From assembly GCA_037179335.1 (NCBI GenBank), contig JAKZHN010000012.1, positions 248,001 through 312,000 of the forward strand: DNA of 64,000 bases, given 5' to 3'. Shown one piece after another: positions 49,381 through 61,261 of this stretch. The notes beneath the pieces were generated by a model, which did no database searches, was not told the origin of the DNA, and was given only the letters and a program-made list of their open reading frames with translations. Positions within the stretch are counted from its first letter, which is position 1, and each line of letters starts with the position of its first letter. The DNA is from Cyclaneusma minus. Lineage: Eukaryota; Ascomycota; Leotiomycetes; Marthamycetales; Marthamycetaceae. Position numbers and translations under genes: made by a program.

Positions 49381-50844
49381 TCAGCGTGTCGTCTCACAAC
49401 TCCAATCAACCAGCCCCCTCGTCTCCATCTCCTCCACCTTCCTCTCCACCAACCCCTCCATCTCCACCCTCTCCTCCCCACTCAACAACCCCAGCCTCTC
49501 CTCCCACCCCCCATCACCCCCAAAAAACCTCCTATTCAACCTTGCCCAAAAAACCATATCAAACGCCCAGCTCTTCCTCGCCGCATACACAACCCAGAAA
49601 TCCCCCGACACCCAGCTTTCTCGCATATGCCCTGACAAACGCGCGTTTTCGGCTAATCGCCCTTGAGCAATCATTTCTTGCTCTCGCTTTTCCAGCTCTG
49701 TGAGAAATACGTCGAGACATGTCGAGTAGCGCGATTCCCATGCGTCTATTCCTTCGGGATACAGCTGTGGCATCTCGAGGATCAGCCACCAGGGAGGACT
49801 GTGGGCGAATTCAGGGGGTGCGGCGTAGGAAAACTCCCAATCTATCACGCCCACAATGTTCTTGTCGGCGCCGATTAGTACGTTTGCAGGTCTGAAGTCG
49901 TCGCAGAAGAGCTTGAATGGTTTTGCATCAGGACTCGTCTCTCCGATGGTTGTTCTCTCAGGCTTTGCGGTCAGCTTTCCCTCCTTGGCAAGCTTCAGAA
50001 ATAGCTTTCGAGCGACGAATTTTGCTCGGCAGTCATCGGCAGACTTGATGGCGTCGTTGCGTTGGGTGATGAGGTGGGTGAGATGGGTTTCGGCGAGGAA
50101 GACGAAATAGTCGTAGGAGGACTTGAAAGTTGTTGTTGGGAGTTTGGATGGAGGAAAGTTGGCTAGTTGGACGAGCTCATTTGTGTTGTAGGTCAGAGGT
50201 CGCTTTGTTGCTTCCCAGCGACCTTCTGAGACCTCTTCTATAGCGCCGATTCGAGAGAAAGAGAGTGTAGACATCTGGAGCAAGATGTTGGCCATTTGAC
50301 TGTAGACTGACGCAAGTCTCTCCTCGGAGGTTCCAGGGTCGAGGATGGGACGATCAGAGTGAGACTGGCCGGGAGTACCGAGCAAGTCGATAGCGTCGAA
50401 TTCGTGGTCGATGTAGTGCATGATGATATAGGGGGCTAGATTCTGCGGACTCTGATTTTTCGAGCCCCATCCGAGGATCAACGGGACGGGGATAGACGTC
50501 CTGGCTCGAATGCAGCGCATAACTGCTACCTCGCCACGGGTCTTTTCTTCTGCAAAGGCTGAGACTCCTGGTTTTGGCAGCCGTATGATAACAGACCTGC
50601 CGTCCGCAAATGCTAGGCGGAAACAGATATTGAAAGATCCGGGTGTAGGGGAATGCAGCTCTACAGCTCTGCCTTCATGATACTTCTTGATGAAATTTCC
50701 GATGGCTCGGAACGTGTCGTCCTGGAAGAGTTGGTCTTTCCACTCTTTTAAGATTTCGTCGCTTTTCTTCCACGCCATGGGATCGAAATCCATAAGTCTG
50801 GGCATTTTGTGTCTTGAGTGTGACGACGAGGGAGGAGGTGGCAT
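49381..50844 (-). CDS. Aminoglycoside-phosphotransferase (APH)-family kinase-like protein
   Basis: The minus-strand frame gives 487 residues from the start at 50,844 and has the APH/choline-kinase-like fold signatures. These are DGRSVIIRLPKPG (residues 81-93), EVAVMRCIRARTSIPVP (hinge region), YIIMHYIDHEFD, FCDDFRPANVLI (residues 313-324, catalytic Asp in the place of HxDxxxxN) and IVGVIDWEFSYAAPPEF (metal-binding Asp335). C-terminal WAFDMVFWARLNRRFF is usual in this large fungal family, whose substrates are mostly unknown. The start is uncertain: ATG at 50,805 (MPRLMDFDP) has a better context (AAAATG), and the frame also opens at 51,147. It is convergent with the HET gene. The 3' end is G-rich on the coding strand. 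Confidence 0.85.
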   Translation of the reverse strand: MPPPPSSSHSRHKMPRLMDFDPMAWKKSDEILKEWKDQLFQDDTFRAIGNFIKKYHEGRAVELHSPTPGSFNICFRLAFADGRSVIIRLPKPGVSAFAEEKTRGEVAVMRCIRARTSIPVPLILGWGSKNQSPQNLAPYIIMHYIDHEFDAIDLLGTPGQSHSDRPILDPGTSEERLASVYSQMANILLQMSTLSFSRIGAIEEVSEGRWEATKRPLTYNTNELVQLANFPPSKLPTTTFKSSYDYFVFLAETHLTHLITQRNDAIKSADDCRAKFVARKLFLKLAKEGKLTAKPERTTIGETSPDAKPFKLFCDDFRPANVLIGADKNIVGVIDWEFSYAAPPEFAHSPPWWLILEMPQLYPEGIDAWESRYSTCLDVFLTELEKREQEMIAQGRLAENARLSGHMRESWVSGDFWVVYAARKSWAFDMVFWARLNRRFFGGDGGWEERLGLLSGEERVEMEGLVERKVEEMETRGLVDWSCETTR

Positions 50845-52010
50845 AGGCTCGCGCTGTATGATGAATGAAGACAAAATGTTGAGGCCGAAGCTGCTTCGAT
50901 AACATACGGAGTAGTTGAGACAAATATAGTATGCCACGTGAGAACGGAATCGCAAGGATATGGTAGACTCTAAACTCGAGTTTCGAGTTTCCGATATCCA
51001 GGGGGTCAGTCGAAATCCATCAGAGACTCGTCGTGCTTCCTTGTGATCAGTTCGGATTCGTTCGAGGTTGTTGTGTTTGTTGGTTCTAGCGTAGCTGCAG
51101 CGGACGCAAGTGAATGCAGGTGCGGACGCTAGTAGAGCGCCAATCACAAACTGTCACCATTTCGTCGGCTCCGCTTATTGATGTCTATATATAGTTCTTG
51201 CATCTGAATCGGCTATGGCTTGATTTCTCCTGTTGATTGTTTAGTCAATATGGGTTTCACTGAGGCTCTATTGCGATACTTGCCAGGCGGGTCAAACGGT
51301 TGTTTCGCAAGGTATTCGGTATGGGTGCCATCCTTCGCTTTTCCATGTCTGTTAGTTATACTAGATGCCCACGTCAGAACCATGGTCATTCCAGGCTACC
51401 ATTTCGAGGCATGGCAACGCTGGCACGGCTCGCAGATTCGATGCCGGGCGACAAGGCTCTCCAAATGGCAAACCCCTGGCTCTCCTGCCGTACTCAGGCC
51501 GTCCACATCACCATCACACTTTCATCACCACTGCGCCTTAATCGCCACCAAGCCGTTTTTCTCCCGCAGCTGTATTCTGTCCATTCATTCGTGAAAAAGA
51601 CATGTCGTTCGTTGCCTTGATATTGTCTCTGTGACGGCTGGATGACTCAACGATGTTGGCCTTCGAGGACGTTGGAGTTCGAGAATGACTTCGCTGTTAG
51701 TGATGAAAGACTTTTCCTCTCAATCCGCGCTGCGCATCATTCGAGATATAGAGCTCTGGATTTCTGCTCTGTAAAACCAAGAGGTAGCGGTCATAGAAAT
51801 AGAAAAGATAAACCAACATCAAAATATTCGCAAAATATACCGATATCAGCATCTCAGAACCCAGACTCATCACTGCGGCCCTCCGAGAAGCATAAATTTT
51901 CTGTAATAGTGTCAGTAAGAAAGCTTGTCAGTGTACCTCACTATTGCCTTTTACTGCAACAAGATGGAATAGCACTGTCATTACTAACAATCCTATAGTC
52001 TTTCTCCATC
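50845..52010. other. Intergenic region, no supported gene
   Basis: It contains the 5' flank of the kinase gene. A TATATATAG stretch at about 51,185 could be a promoter. The frames at 51,250-51,650 overlap one another and are not recognisably coding. Confidence 0.4.
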
Positions 52011-52286
52011 ATGTCGGCCAAAGAGACCGAACTCAACCTCGACATCACCCCCGAAGAATTCGAACAACTCGAAGGTTCGGGAAAGGCGTCCAGAGAAACC
52101 CGCGGTGTCAAGGAGCCTCCCAAGGGCCGGCACAAGTCGGCACGCCCTAAGAACGCAGTGATCATGGCGAGAACCGGCAGGGTCGCGGCTGATCGCAGAA
52201 AAGGAGGCACCGATCCAGCGGCTGGTGGTTCCGGCGGTGACGCTGCGGGGAGCGGTAGTTCAGGAAACGGCGGTTCAAGTCGTTGA
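52011..52286 (+). CDS. Small hydrophilic, probably disordered protein (91 codons)
   Basis: It starts MSAKETELNLDITPEEFEQLEG and ends in a Gly/Ser-rich tail (GGSGGDAAGSGSSGNGGSSR). The N-terminal third is acidic and the middle basic (PPKGRHKSARPK). There is no recognised domain. The reading frame has balanced codon use and a single ATG start preceded by AATCCTATAGTC..ATC. A real small gene is plausible, but no homology can be claimed from the sequence alone. Confidence 0.45.
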   Translation: MSAKETELNLDITPEEFEQLEGSGKASRETRGVKEPPKGRHKSARPKNAVIMARTGRVAADRRKGGTDPAAGGSGGDAAGSGSSGNGGSSR

Positions 52287-53195
52287 ACGCATGGGTTTGG
52301 CTTCGCAGCGCGGTTCTAATGTGCGAGAGAGCGAGCGAGCCAAAGTCTCGAGCGTTGGTGCGAACATGGTGAGGGTTCGATGGGTTGGAGAGGTGGGAAT
52401 TTGGAGGTAGATGTACTCGTGTTAAACCAAAATCTAGGTGCTCGCTGTTGATATCTTGAAACTTCGCGGCACCACTATACCCCTTTTAGTAGACCAAAGG
52501 ACCACTGTATTCGACAGAAGGCTCAATGATCGATAGGTATCTCATAATCGACAAAAACCTCGCGATCGACAGAAATTTTGTAATCGACAGACCGCGCCCC
52601 TCTTTCTTCTGCTTCCGTTCTTGTTGCACATCGAGAGTCCGCCCCCCTCGAGTGGCCTCGACCCCTCCCACTCGTCTACTCACCCCAAAATTTCTTCTTT
52701 TCCACACCACGCCCTCTATCCACCTCCATTTCGCATGAATCTGAGCTCGTTGGAAAGCTCTTGCAGCGGTCTTTCATTGTAAGGTATTTCCTAAAAGATA
52801 TCCACGAAACAAGCGAGAAAGATAGAGAAGACGGGCTGAACAGCCTGAACGGCTTCGGCTTCACGAGGCAGGTTTCGTCAGCCTTTTGTGCAATCCAATA
52901 GATGAAGAATTGTTCACGAACTTGAAGAACCCGATGGCATGCTATGAGAACATCTTTCCCTTCGAACCAGAATCTAAGTCGTCATAGATTGTATCTCCTG
53001 GGTAAGAATGTCCGAGGTCGCAGTAATCGACACTGTAAGAACGTCTCAGGGCCCGTCAGGGAAAATCTCCTGACGACAAGTCGTGCGATCGGTACCTAGA
53101 CATCCACCAGACACAATCCAGAGATCACTGGCTCGTCACTGTGGTTGTGCCACGTATCGATCTTCTAGCCTTCTAGGTCACCCCAGTACTCAATC
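52287..53195. other. Intergenic region with a few repeat motifs
   Basis: Apart from the 18-bp repeat it holds one isolated copy of the TTGTTGCACATCGA motif (52,621), which becomes abundant after 53.69 kb. No gene seen. Confidence 0.4.
52523..52594. repeat. 18-bp tandem repeat (four copies)
   Basis: Copies start ATCGATAGG, ATCGACAAA, ATCGACAGA and ATCGACAGA, with period 18 bp. Because 18 is a multiple of three, both strands read as six-residue repeats in frame (LSIxxF/Y on minus, IDRxxx on plus). No surrounding gene is convincing. Confidence 0.75.
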
Positions 53196-53581
53196 ATGGT
53201 TCACTCAGCCAATGATTCTCAGAAGCACAAAAAGATCCTTAAAAATCACCAAAGCAAGTATGTATTTGCATTCCGCAACGCAGTCCGCAAAACAGGACCC
53301 AGAATCAATACCGCGAGATATCCGAGTTATCAATCCCCGAAAATGCAACTGATATCTGCCGGAGAGGTGGAAGAATTTACCGCTATGTTGTGCCCATCGG
53401 CATCCTCTGGTTCATTTGCTATCATTTCGAGGATCGCATAAAGCGCGCCCTAGAAGTCCTTGAGGAAGTTCCTGAAGAATGGATCTTTGGGGAGAGCGAC
53501 GATGTCCCTCGTGTGAATCATGGGGAAGAATTTGCCGTGAATCTGGACGATGGCTTTAGGTGGCTGGAGAGGAGAAATTAG
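53196..53581 (+). CDS. Doubtful small gene, two exons or pseudogene
   Basis: A frame open from about 53,235 to 53,581 reads RIYRYVVPIGILWFICYHF (a hydrophobic, membrane-like stretch) followed by DRIKRALEVLEEVPEEWIFG, which has protein-like composition. It has no ATG of its own. A GTATGT donor at 53,258 and an acceptor at 53,295 would join it in frame to MVHSANDSQKHKKILKNHQS, but the intron would be only 38 nt, shorter than the others here. It may be a gene fragment. Confidence 0.25.
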
Positions 53582-53689
53582 AGTGGGCTGTTCCGTAGGG
53601 GAATGGGACGATTGTATTCGGATCTCTGAATACCCAAAGAGGCATCTGGTATTAGCAGTGCTCGTGGTATATTGTCACATCGCAACGAA

Positions 53690-55140
53690 AGCTTTCGTTG
53701 CACGTCGACCGGGAGATGTCGCGGGAGTTGGAGCTCTTCGGAATACCAGGATGCTAACGGAAGATAGAGGCCGGCACTTTGTTGCACATCGTCGGCAGTC
53801 CTATACCGCATCATGAAGTCACTCATCCAACAAAACATCAGACCGCGAGAACCTGACAGAAAGCAAAAGCATGGAGATTCGACTTGATTTCTCGTGCTTT
53901 GACTTTGTTGCACATCGACCGGGAAGCTGCGGAAGAGACTCATACAACAAATGGCCTGGCCATGAGTCTCGACGAGGCTGCAGAGACCACTTGCAACTCA
54001 TGATGTGAAGACATTCGACTTCTCAACCCTTCCGACTTTTGTCGCACATCGACCGGCAATTGTCGCGGTAGCTGAAGTTCTCCGGACCCTGAAACAACAA
54101 GAAAGACTGAAAAAAGGAGACCGAGGTAGGCGGTTCGTTGCACATTGTCGGCAACCCTTTGCCGCATAATGAAGCCATCCCTCCTGAACAGCATGAGACA
54201 ACGAGAACATGACGGAAAGGACCACTATACGGAACCATCTCTTCAAAAATTTGTCGCACATCGACCGGAAAGACGCGAAAAGAGCTCATACAAAAACAGA
54301 AAAAGATAGTCGCAAATCGGACCATGAACTTCGAATTCTCGACGATGTTCGCAGACACCACTTCCAAAGCGTGATGTGAAGGCATTCGACTTTGGAACCT
54401 CTCAGCTTCTGTCGCACGTCGCCGGCAACCCGCCACGGCACCTTGGGAAAGAAAACATGTCAACACGGAAATGGAAATCAGACCACAAGGCACTACTCGA
54501 CGCCTCAAGCAAAAGGAGATTGTTCCGTGAAGGCATTCACTTTGTCGCACGTCGCTCGGAAAGCCTCCGCGGCAGAGCCCATCAAACGCGGATGAGGAAT
54601 CAGCCCATCCGCGGAACCAAACCATTCGCTTCCTAGCCCTCCCCTAATGCAATTCCGAAATCTCTCCCAAATTTCGAACATTTGTTGCGCATCGATCGGA
54701 ATTGTCTTCAGCCGCATACAAGCGCAGTGCCGTACCAAACCTGTCGTATTTTCGCTTTCCCATGCGTGTCGTCGGGTCAAGATTTCGCGTCGGGTCAGCA
54801 CGAAAGTAAAAAAAGAACATCAATCAGACCATGTTCCCTGAAGCGACTCACTCACTCGAGCCGCGAAAACAATCTTCCCAAAGCATCGCCAAGCAGACAA
54901 ACTCCAAGACGAAATGCCATTGTTGAAATGCCGCCGACTTCTCCCGGCGACGTGCAACAAAACCCATCTTTGCTCAAAATCAAAGACAAACATCGAACCA
55001 TCTGTCTTCCATCTCCCGTCGCCAAAGGCCCAAAACCACCATCAAACACTGCTCGGCAGCGCTTCAACCACTCAAAACTCTTCCCTACCTTTCACTGAAC
55101 TTTTGTCGCACATCGACCGGAAAATGTCGCGGGAATTGCA
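53690..55140 (+). repeat. Array of dispersed GCACATCGACCGG-type motifs
   Basis: The motif T(T/C)GT(T/C)GCACATCGACCGG and a variant GCACATTGTCGGCAACCC recur near 53,696, 53,779, 53,905, 54,038, 54,134, 54,250, 54,408, 54,541, 54,681 and 55,101. An inverted copy (GGCGACGTGCAACAAAA) lies near 54,940, and an outlier at 52,621. The first type is often followed by TGTCGCGG and the second by CCGCAT(A/C)ATGAAG. On the minus strand all short frames crossing it repeat PVDVRQ/RCATK-like words, which explains several spurious ORFs. Function is unknown. Confidence 0.8.
53963..54420 (+). repeat. Larger duplication of about 371 bp within the motif array
   Basis: The stretch at 53,966-54,040 (TCTCGACGA, then ATGATGTGAAGACATTCGA) recurs at 54,337-54,410 (TCTCGACGA, then GTGATGTGAAGGCATTCGA). 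The motifs are therefore not independent: a longer unit carrying several of them was duplicated. Confidence 0.65.
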
Positions 55141-55265
55141 AGCCCTCCGGCACTCAAAGCCTGCAAAATGCCATCAACATCAGCTCATGTTGCGCGCTTC
55201 CGGACCCTAAACTCGGGCCCTGAACTCGGGATGTGGGAAGGGCTTTATGTGACAAGCGTCCACTC

Positions 55266-55411
55266 TGTGGAGCGTCGAGAGTCACGATTAAAGCCAAGAA
55301 GCAGGAATATGGGTATTAGAATGTAGTGTGTAAGTGCGCAGGGATCCCATATTTGCAAAAGATTTTGCTTAAATAATATAGGAATATTTCAAGCATTTAT
55401 AATATATTATA
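55266..55411 (-). repeat. LTR of the second gypsy-type element
   Basis: It starts TGTGGAGCGTCGAGAGTCAC, almost free of mutation, and ends TATAATATATTATA, fully AT-converted. Exactly 146 bp, as in the first element. The other end of this element is outside the window. Confidence 0.9.
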
Positions 55412-58400
55412 CTTTTTTTTAAAAAAAAATCGAATTAAAAGCCACTTTATATATTTTTAATTTTTCCTCCTAAGGTAATACTGGTTTTTTAATATTTTCT
55501 TGCAGGCTATTCTTTTATTTTTTTTAATTGGCCCATTAATTTCCTAATTAATTAATTTTAAATTTTAAATAACAAGCTAATTAAAAGAGTGCTAATTTGC
55601 AAAATTAAACTTTATATATAATAAAATTTTAATATAATTGAAAAACCCCAAAATATTAATATTTGGAAAATAAAATTTATAAAAAAATATAATAATTGCC
55701 GGGATTAATTATTTATTATAAGCCAAAATATTTTAATTATAATATAGATTATTGGATAAATACCGATTTTAATTTATAAAAACTATTCCGATTTTTTTTT
55801 GGCATTATTAATTACATAAAGCATGCAATTATAATAATATAAATTTTATTTTAATTACAAATTTAAAAAATATTTTATACCAATTTAAAAAATTTTAATA
55901 TAATAATTGTTTTAATAATATAAGTGTATTTCATAAAGTAATTTTAAAATAAAATTTAAAATAAAATTAATTATTAATATATATTAATTAATAATTACTT
56001 TAATGCCTTTATAATAAAAAAGATAATTATTATAATAAAATACATTAATTTAAATAAATTTCCCGCTTTTTATAAATTAATATTTATTATAAAATAAAAA
56101 ATTTCAAAATTGTAATAAATACCGGTAATAATAATTTAATTGCTAGTATATTAATAAGGCTAGATTTTTTAATTATTAATTTTCTTTAAAATCAGCATAT
56201 TTGCTATAGTATTTGCTATTATTAAATTTTTATTAAAAGGCCGCAAAAGTTTTAAATATCCTATATAATTTTTTTTAAAAAAGTTTTTTTTCACCGGATT
56301 GGCTGCTTTTTTATTCATATTTATATAATTTTCTTTGTTATTTTTTATTTATAATTTTTTAAAATTAAAAGAAAAAAGAATCGCAAATTTCCGCAAGCTT
56401 AATAAACAGAATGCCTATTGGGTATTATTTCGTTTTTATTTTAATATTATATATTTTTTATTTTTAACAAATATTTATTTTGCCATTAATTTTCTAATAT
56501 TTTTAAAATAGTAATTTATTTTAATTTGCTTTTAGCCAAAAATATATATAAAATTAGCGCTTTCTAGCAAAATATTATTTATCCGGGTTTATTTTATTTC
56601 ATACATTGTTATTTGATTTTGCTTAAATATAATTTGAATAATGTAAATAATTTTTATTAGCTTAGCTGGTATTTTTATAGCGATATTTTTGGCTTTGGTT
56701 TATTTAATTTTATTAAAAAAAATTGCTTATTATTTTCGGATTTATTATTTATATTTATATAAGCAACAAATTCTCCAAAAAAATAAAATTAATTATTATT
56801 GCTTAATGCTTTTTTCCAAATTGTTAATTAAATATTAAAAATTTGTAAAATTAATGCTTTATTTCCACTATTTTTTAAATTTAATATAAATTATTTTTAT
56901 TTATTTTTTGGCAATCCTTTATTTTTCTTTATTAATTTTTTTTAAATAATTATTTACCAAGCCATATTTTATAAAGATTTAAAAGAAAACCGTATATTTT
57001 GAAATAAGCGTTTTTCTTTTTAAATTATGCTTTTTTTAATACTAATAATATTAGTTTTATTTTAATAATTTCTTTTGAATTTTAATAGAAATGATTTAAA
57101 GAGTTCAATATACTGCTGCATTTCAGCAATAGGCTTTAATAATTTATAAAGAAATTTATAAAGGATTTGCTTTTTCGTAGCTTTTTTAAATTTGCCTAAA
57201 TTATCTTTTTTTTTATTTTTTAATTTTGCAAATATTTGTTCTATTTCCTTATTAAATTTATTTCTAATTATTAAATAAGCAAGCGAGTTTTTATCTTTTA
57301 TATTTAATTGTATAGCTTTCCGCATTTTTTTATTTATTGGTTTTTTTTAAAGAAATAATGCTAAATATAATTAATATTACTAATGCTATAACTTTTGGGA
57401 TTATTGCTTTTTGAATTAATTTAGATTTTTAGATTTTTCATATAGCTTTTTAAACCTTATTATTTATTTTTTGGTTTAATTAAAGCTTTTTTAATGTTTT
57501 GCTATTTTTTATTGCTAATTGCTTTGCCTGTTTTAGGACTATTGCGTTTTTTTATATATATTTTTTAATTTTTTAATAATTTTTTTATTATATTTTTCTT
57601 TTCATTGCTTATCAAGCTTTTTTATTATTTTTGAATTTAATACTGCCGTTTATTTGCTTATAACAATATAAAAGAACTTTATATATATAGTAAATATATT
57701 TAGCAGTATTTTTGATTTTGTTTTTTAAAATAATAATTTTTAAAAATAATTGTAAATATATTATTAATTTCGCTAATATTTTTTATAAAAGATTATTCTT
57801 TTAATAGCGCATTGCTCTAATCCGGAGTATTTTAAAATTAGATGTAAATTAATTTTGATAAATATCCAATTCTCTTTTTCTTATTCTTTTCTTTAAATTC
57901 TTGTTTGTTTTATAATGGATTTATCGAATTTAATTGGAAATATTATTTGTTTTATTAAGCAGTTTATAAAATTTTAATTATTAAAATTAATATATTGCTA
58001 TAATTAAAGCAAATTTAATTGTAGATTATTAATGATTAAATATATTTAGGATATAAAGGTTAAAAATATTGGATGCAAAATAGGAGATATTTTTGCTAGG
58101 CTTTTTTCCAAGCCTTGCTTTGGCAATTTTTTTTTCCGAATTTGTTCTTTATTATATAAGGAAAATTCTTTGCAATATATATACTATTTATTTATTATCA
58201 ATAATATTTTACATATATTTAATTATTGATATTTATTATAAATAAAAAATCTTAAATATTTGGGATATTTATTATATATAGCTTTTTAGGGATTTTCCAT
58301 TTACCTGGTATAATTTTATAATATATATTTTTTATTGTATTTAAACTTTATATATATATAAATTTTTAAGAATTTATTATTTTAAGATTTATTCTAATTT

Positions 58401-61261
58401 ATAAATAATATTATTTCGCAATTATTATTTATTACCATTGATATTAAAAGAAAACTTTCGCTAAAAGATTTTTTTTTAATTATTATTTTGAAGATTGTTA
58501 TACCTAGGGGCTATTTAGGCTTTTAGGATTTTATTGGGGTTATTTGCTTTATTAATATACGTTTACGGGATTAATAGGTATTAATGGTTGCTTTTTTTTA
58601 TATTGTATTATATCTGGGATGCTTGGATTTTTAGATTATTTAGGTATTTTGTTTTAGTTTTATAATTTTCCTATTTTTATTGAATTTAGGTTTATTTTTC
58701 GATTTTGATTTGCGGCTATAATATTTCTTTTTTATTAAAAATAATATTTATTTATTTAATTGCGAAATAATGATATTTTGGGGAAAATCCAATTGCAAAT
58801 TTAATTTTTTTATTTCGTATTTTTAAATTTAATGATATTAGATTTTTATTTATTGGCTAATATATAGTATTATTGAAAAAAACCTTTATAAAAACCTTTT
58901 TATCCCAGAATTATTTTATAGAAGCGATATTTTTATTATATACTTTATTTTTAACGATTGGTTTTTTAAATATTATATTTCCGGTTATTTTATAAAATTT
59001 TATTAGCGGCTTTTAATTGTTTTTAGCTTCTAGCCTTTTAGATTTTTTAAAATAGATTTTAATATCGTTTCTATTTTATTTGATTATTGTATATTTTATT
59101 TTATAATTTAATAATTATATTATTTAGCGATTTTTAATAATCTTTTGCAATAGATAAAGGCCTTTTTAGCTTTTTGTTTTTCTTTTTTTTTAATAAAATA
59201 AGATTTTTTACTTTTGGTATTATTTATATTCGTTTTGACTTTTTGCATTAATTTAATCCTTTTATTGCTTATTTTTTTTAATTGTTTTTGTTTTATTACA
59301 TTAATTTTATTTAAATATTTTATAAAATTTATATTTTACATAAATTTCTTATTTGAGTCTTTTTTTTTAAATTTCTAAATTAATAGCGTTTTATATTATT
59401 TTATTAGTAATATTTTATAAATTTTTTGGTTTTTTTAAATTAAATTTTAATAAAAGTTTTAATAATATATATTTATAAAATTTTATAGCTTTTGTATTTA
59501 TTATATACATAATTTAGCTACCACTGGTATTATTCTGGTGTTTTATTAATAGGAAATATTATATTTTTTTAATTAATTTTAATTTTAATTTTTCATTTAA
59601 TATTTTTATTTATTTATATAATTAACGTTTAAAAAAATTAATCCAATTATAAATTAATTATTTATATTAAATCTAAATATTTTAATGCTTATTTATTTTG
59701 CTATTATTTTATATATTAGCAATGCGTTTCTTTTAGTAATTAATTTGGGTTGGTTAAATAGTATTTTAAAAAAGACTAATTTTATACCTAAATTTAGATG
59801 CTATAGCAATTTATATTTTATATTCTAATTATAATAAAAGAATAAGCCTTTATTTAAATATATTTTTGCAATATTTCAAATTTTAAAATCCAATTCTTTA
59901 CTTGGTCTTTTTGGTATATATATAATATGCATTATTTTTGGAAAATTTGGATTAAATATTAATTATATATTCCGATTTTTATTAACCCGTAATTGCAATT
60001 TATTATAAAAATTTGATTTTTCATTTTATAATTTTAAAAGGGCAGAAATTGTGAATTTTTTTTAATATTAGGCTTTATTTAGCTTGGCTTAATTTTATTT
60101 TTAATTAATATTGGCGATAAAAGGCTAATAATATTTATAATTTTATTATATTTCCCTAATATTATAACCGTTTTTTAAATTATATTTGTAGCCACTATTA
60201 TTTTATCCGATTTGTTTTATATATTTGATTTTAATTTTTTAGATTTGTTTTTTAATTTTATACCCCTATTTCTTTTAATTATTAATAGTTTTTGCCTTAA
60301 TAAAAATAAAATATAATTTATATATCTTTGCTTTTTATATTATAGTTCTATAAATATATATTATTATTAATATTTAATAATAAATATCCAGGGAGTTTTA
60401 GATTTTTGGATTAAATAATATAAATAATAGGAAAAATGCTTATTAATTTTTATAATATTTATAAAGGTTTATATAATTGATTTTAATTTCCCAATTTTAA
60501 TTTTAATTTTATTATTTTATAAAAGATAAATAAAATAAAAATAATGTTTGTTATTAATATTTTTTAGCAATTTAATTTTTATTTCTTTTATGCTTTTTGC
60601 TTGATTTAGGTAATTATTTGCAACAAATATTAAAATAGATATTATAGATTTAATATCTTTTTATAAGCGTATTTAATAGTTAAATTTTGCAAAACAATAT
60701 ATTATAAAAGCAATCTATTGAGGTTTTTTAATGCTTTTTTAAAGCAATTAATATTAAAGCCTATTTTTTTTTTTTGCTTTTGCCTTTATTAAAACAGGTT
60801 TCTTTTATATTGCTTTTTTCATTTAAGTATTAATAGGTTTCGCTATTAAATGCTTTTAATTAAATAATAAAATATTGGGTTTTTTAAATTTTGGGAATTT
60901 TTAATATAATTTAATCTTTTTTAAAAATATATAAAACCCTATTGGTTTTGTTTTCCTATTTATTATCATTTTCTTATTTTAAATATTAATTTTAAATATA
61001 TTTTTTTAATATAATATTATCAATATTAATAATTAAAGTAAATTTTATAGCAATAAAGCTTAATAATATTATTATAGAAATTATTTCCAGGAATAAAATA
61101 GCTAAATAATTATAATTGATATTTACAGCGCCAACAATTATTTTGTTAAATAATATTAAAAAAATTGATATAATATAAAATATTATTTAAAATATAATAA
61201 TGTTTTTTAATATTAATAATAATATTTCCGTTTATGAGAAAAGCCTTTTTAATAGCTTGGT

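Noticed and set aside
51220..51620. Overlapping frames of 106-124 codons
   Set aside because: Two frames overlap without clear coding bias, the longer one lacks an ATG at its start, and no splice sites support either.
53578..54801. Five minus-strand frames of 84-200 codons
   Set aside because: Their shared words (PVDVRQ, RCATK) come from the repeated GCACATCGACCGG motif; no consistent single frame runs through the units.
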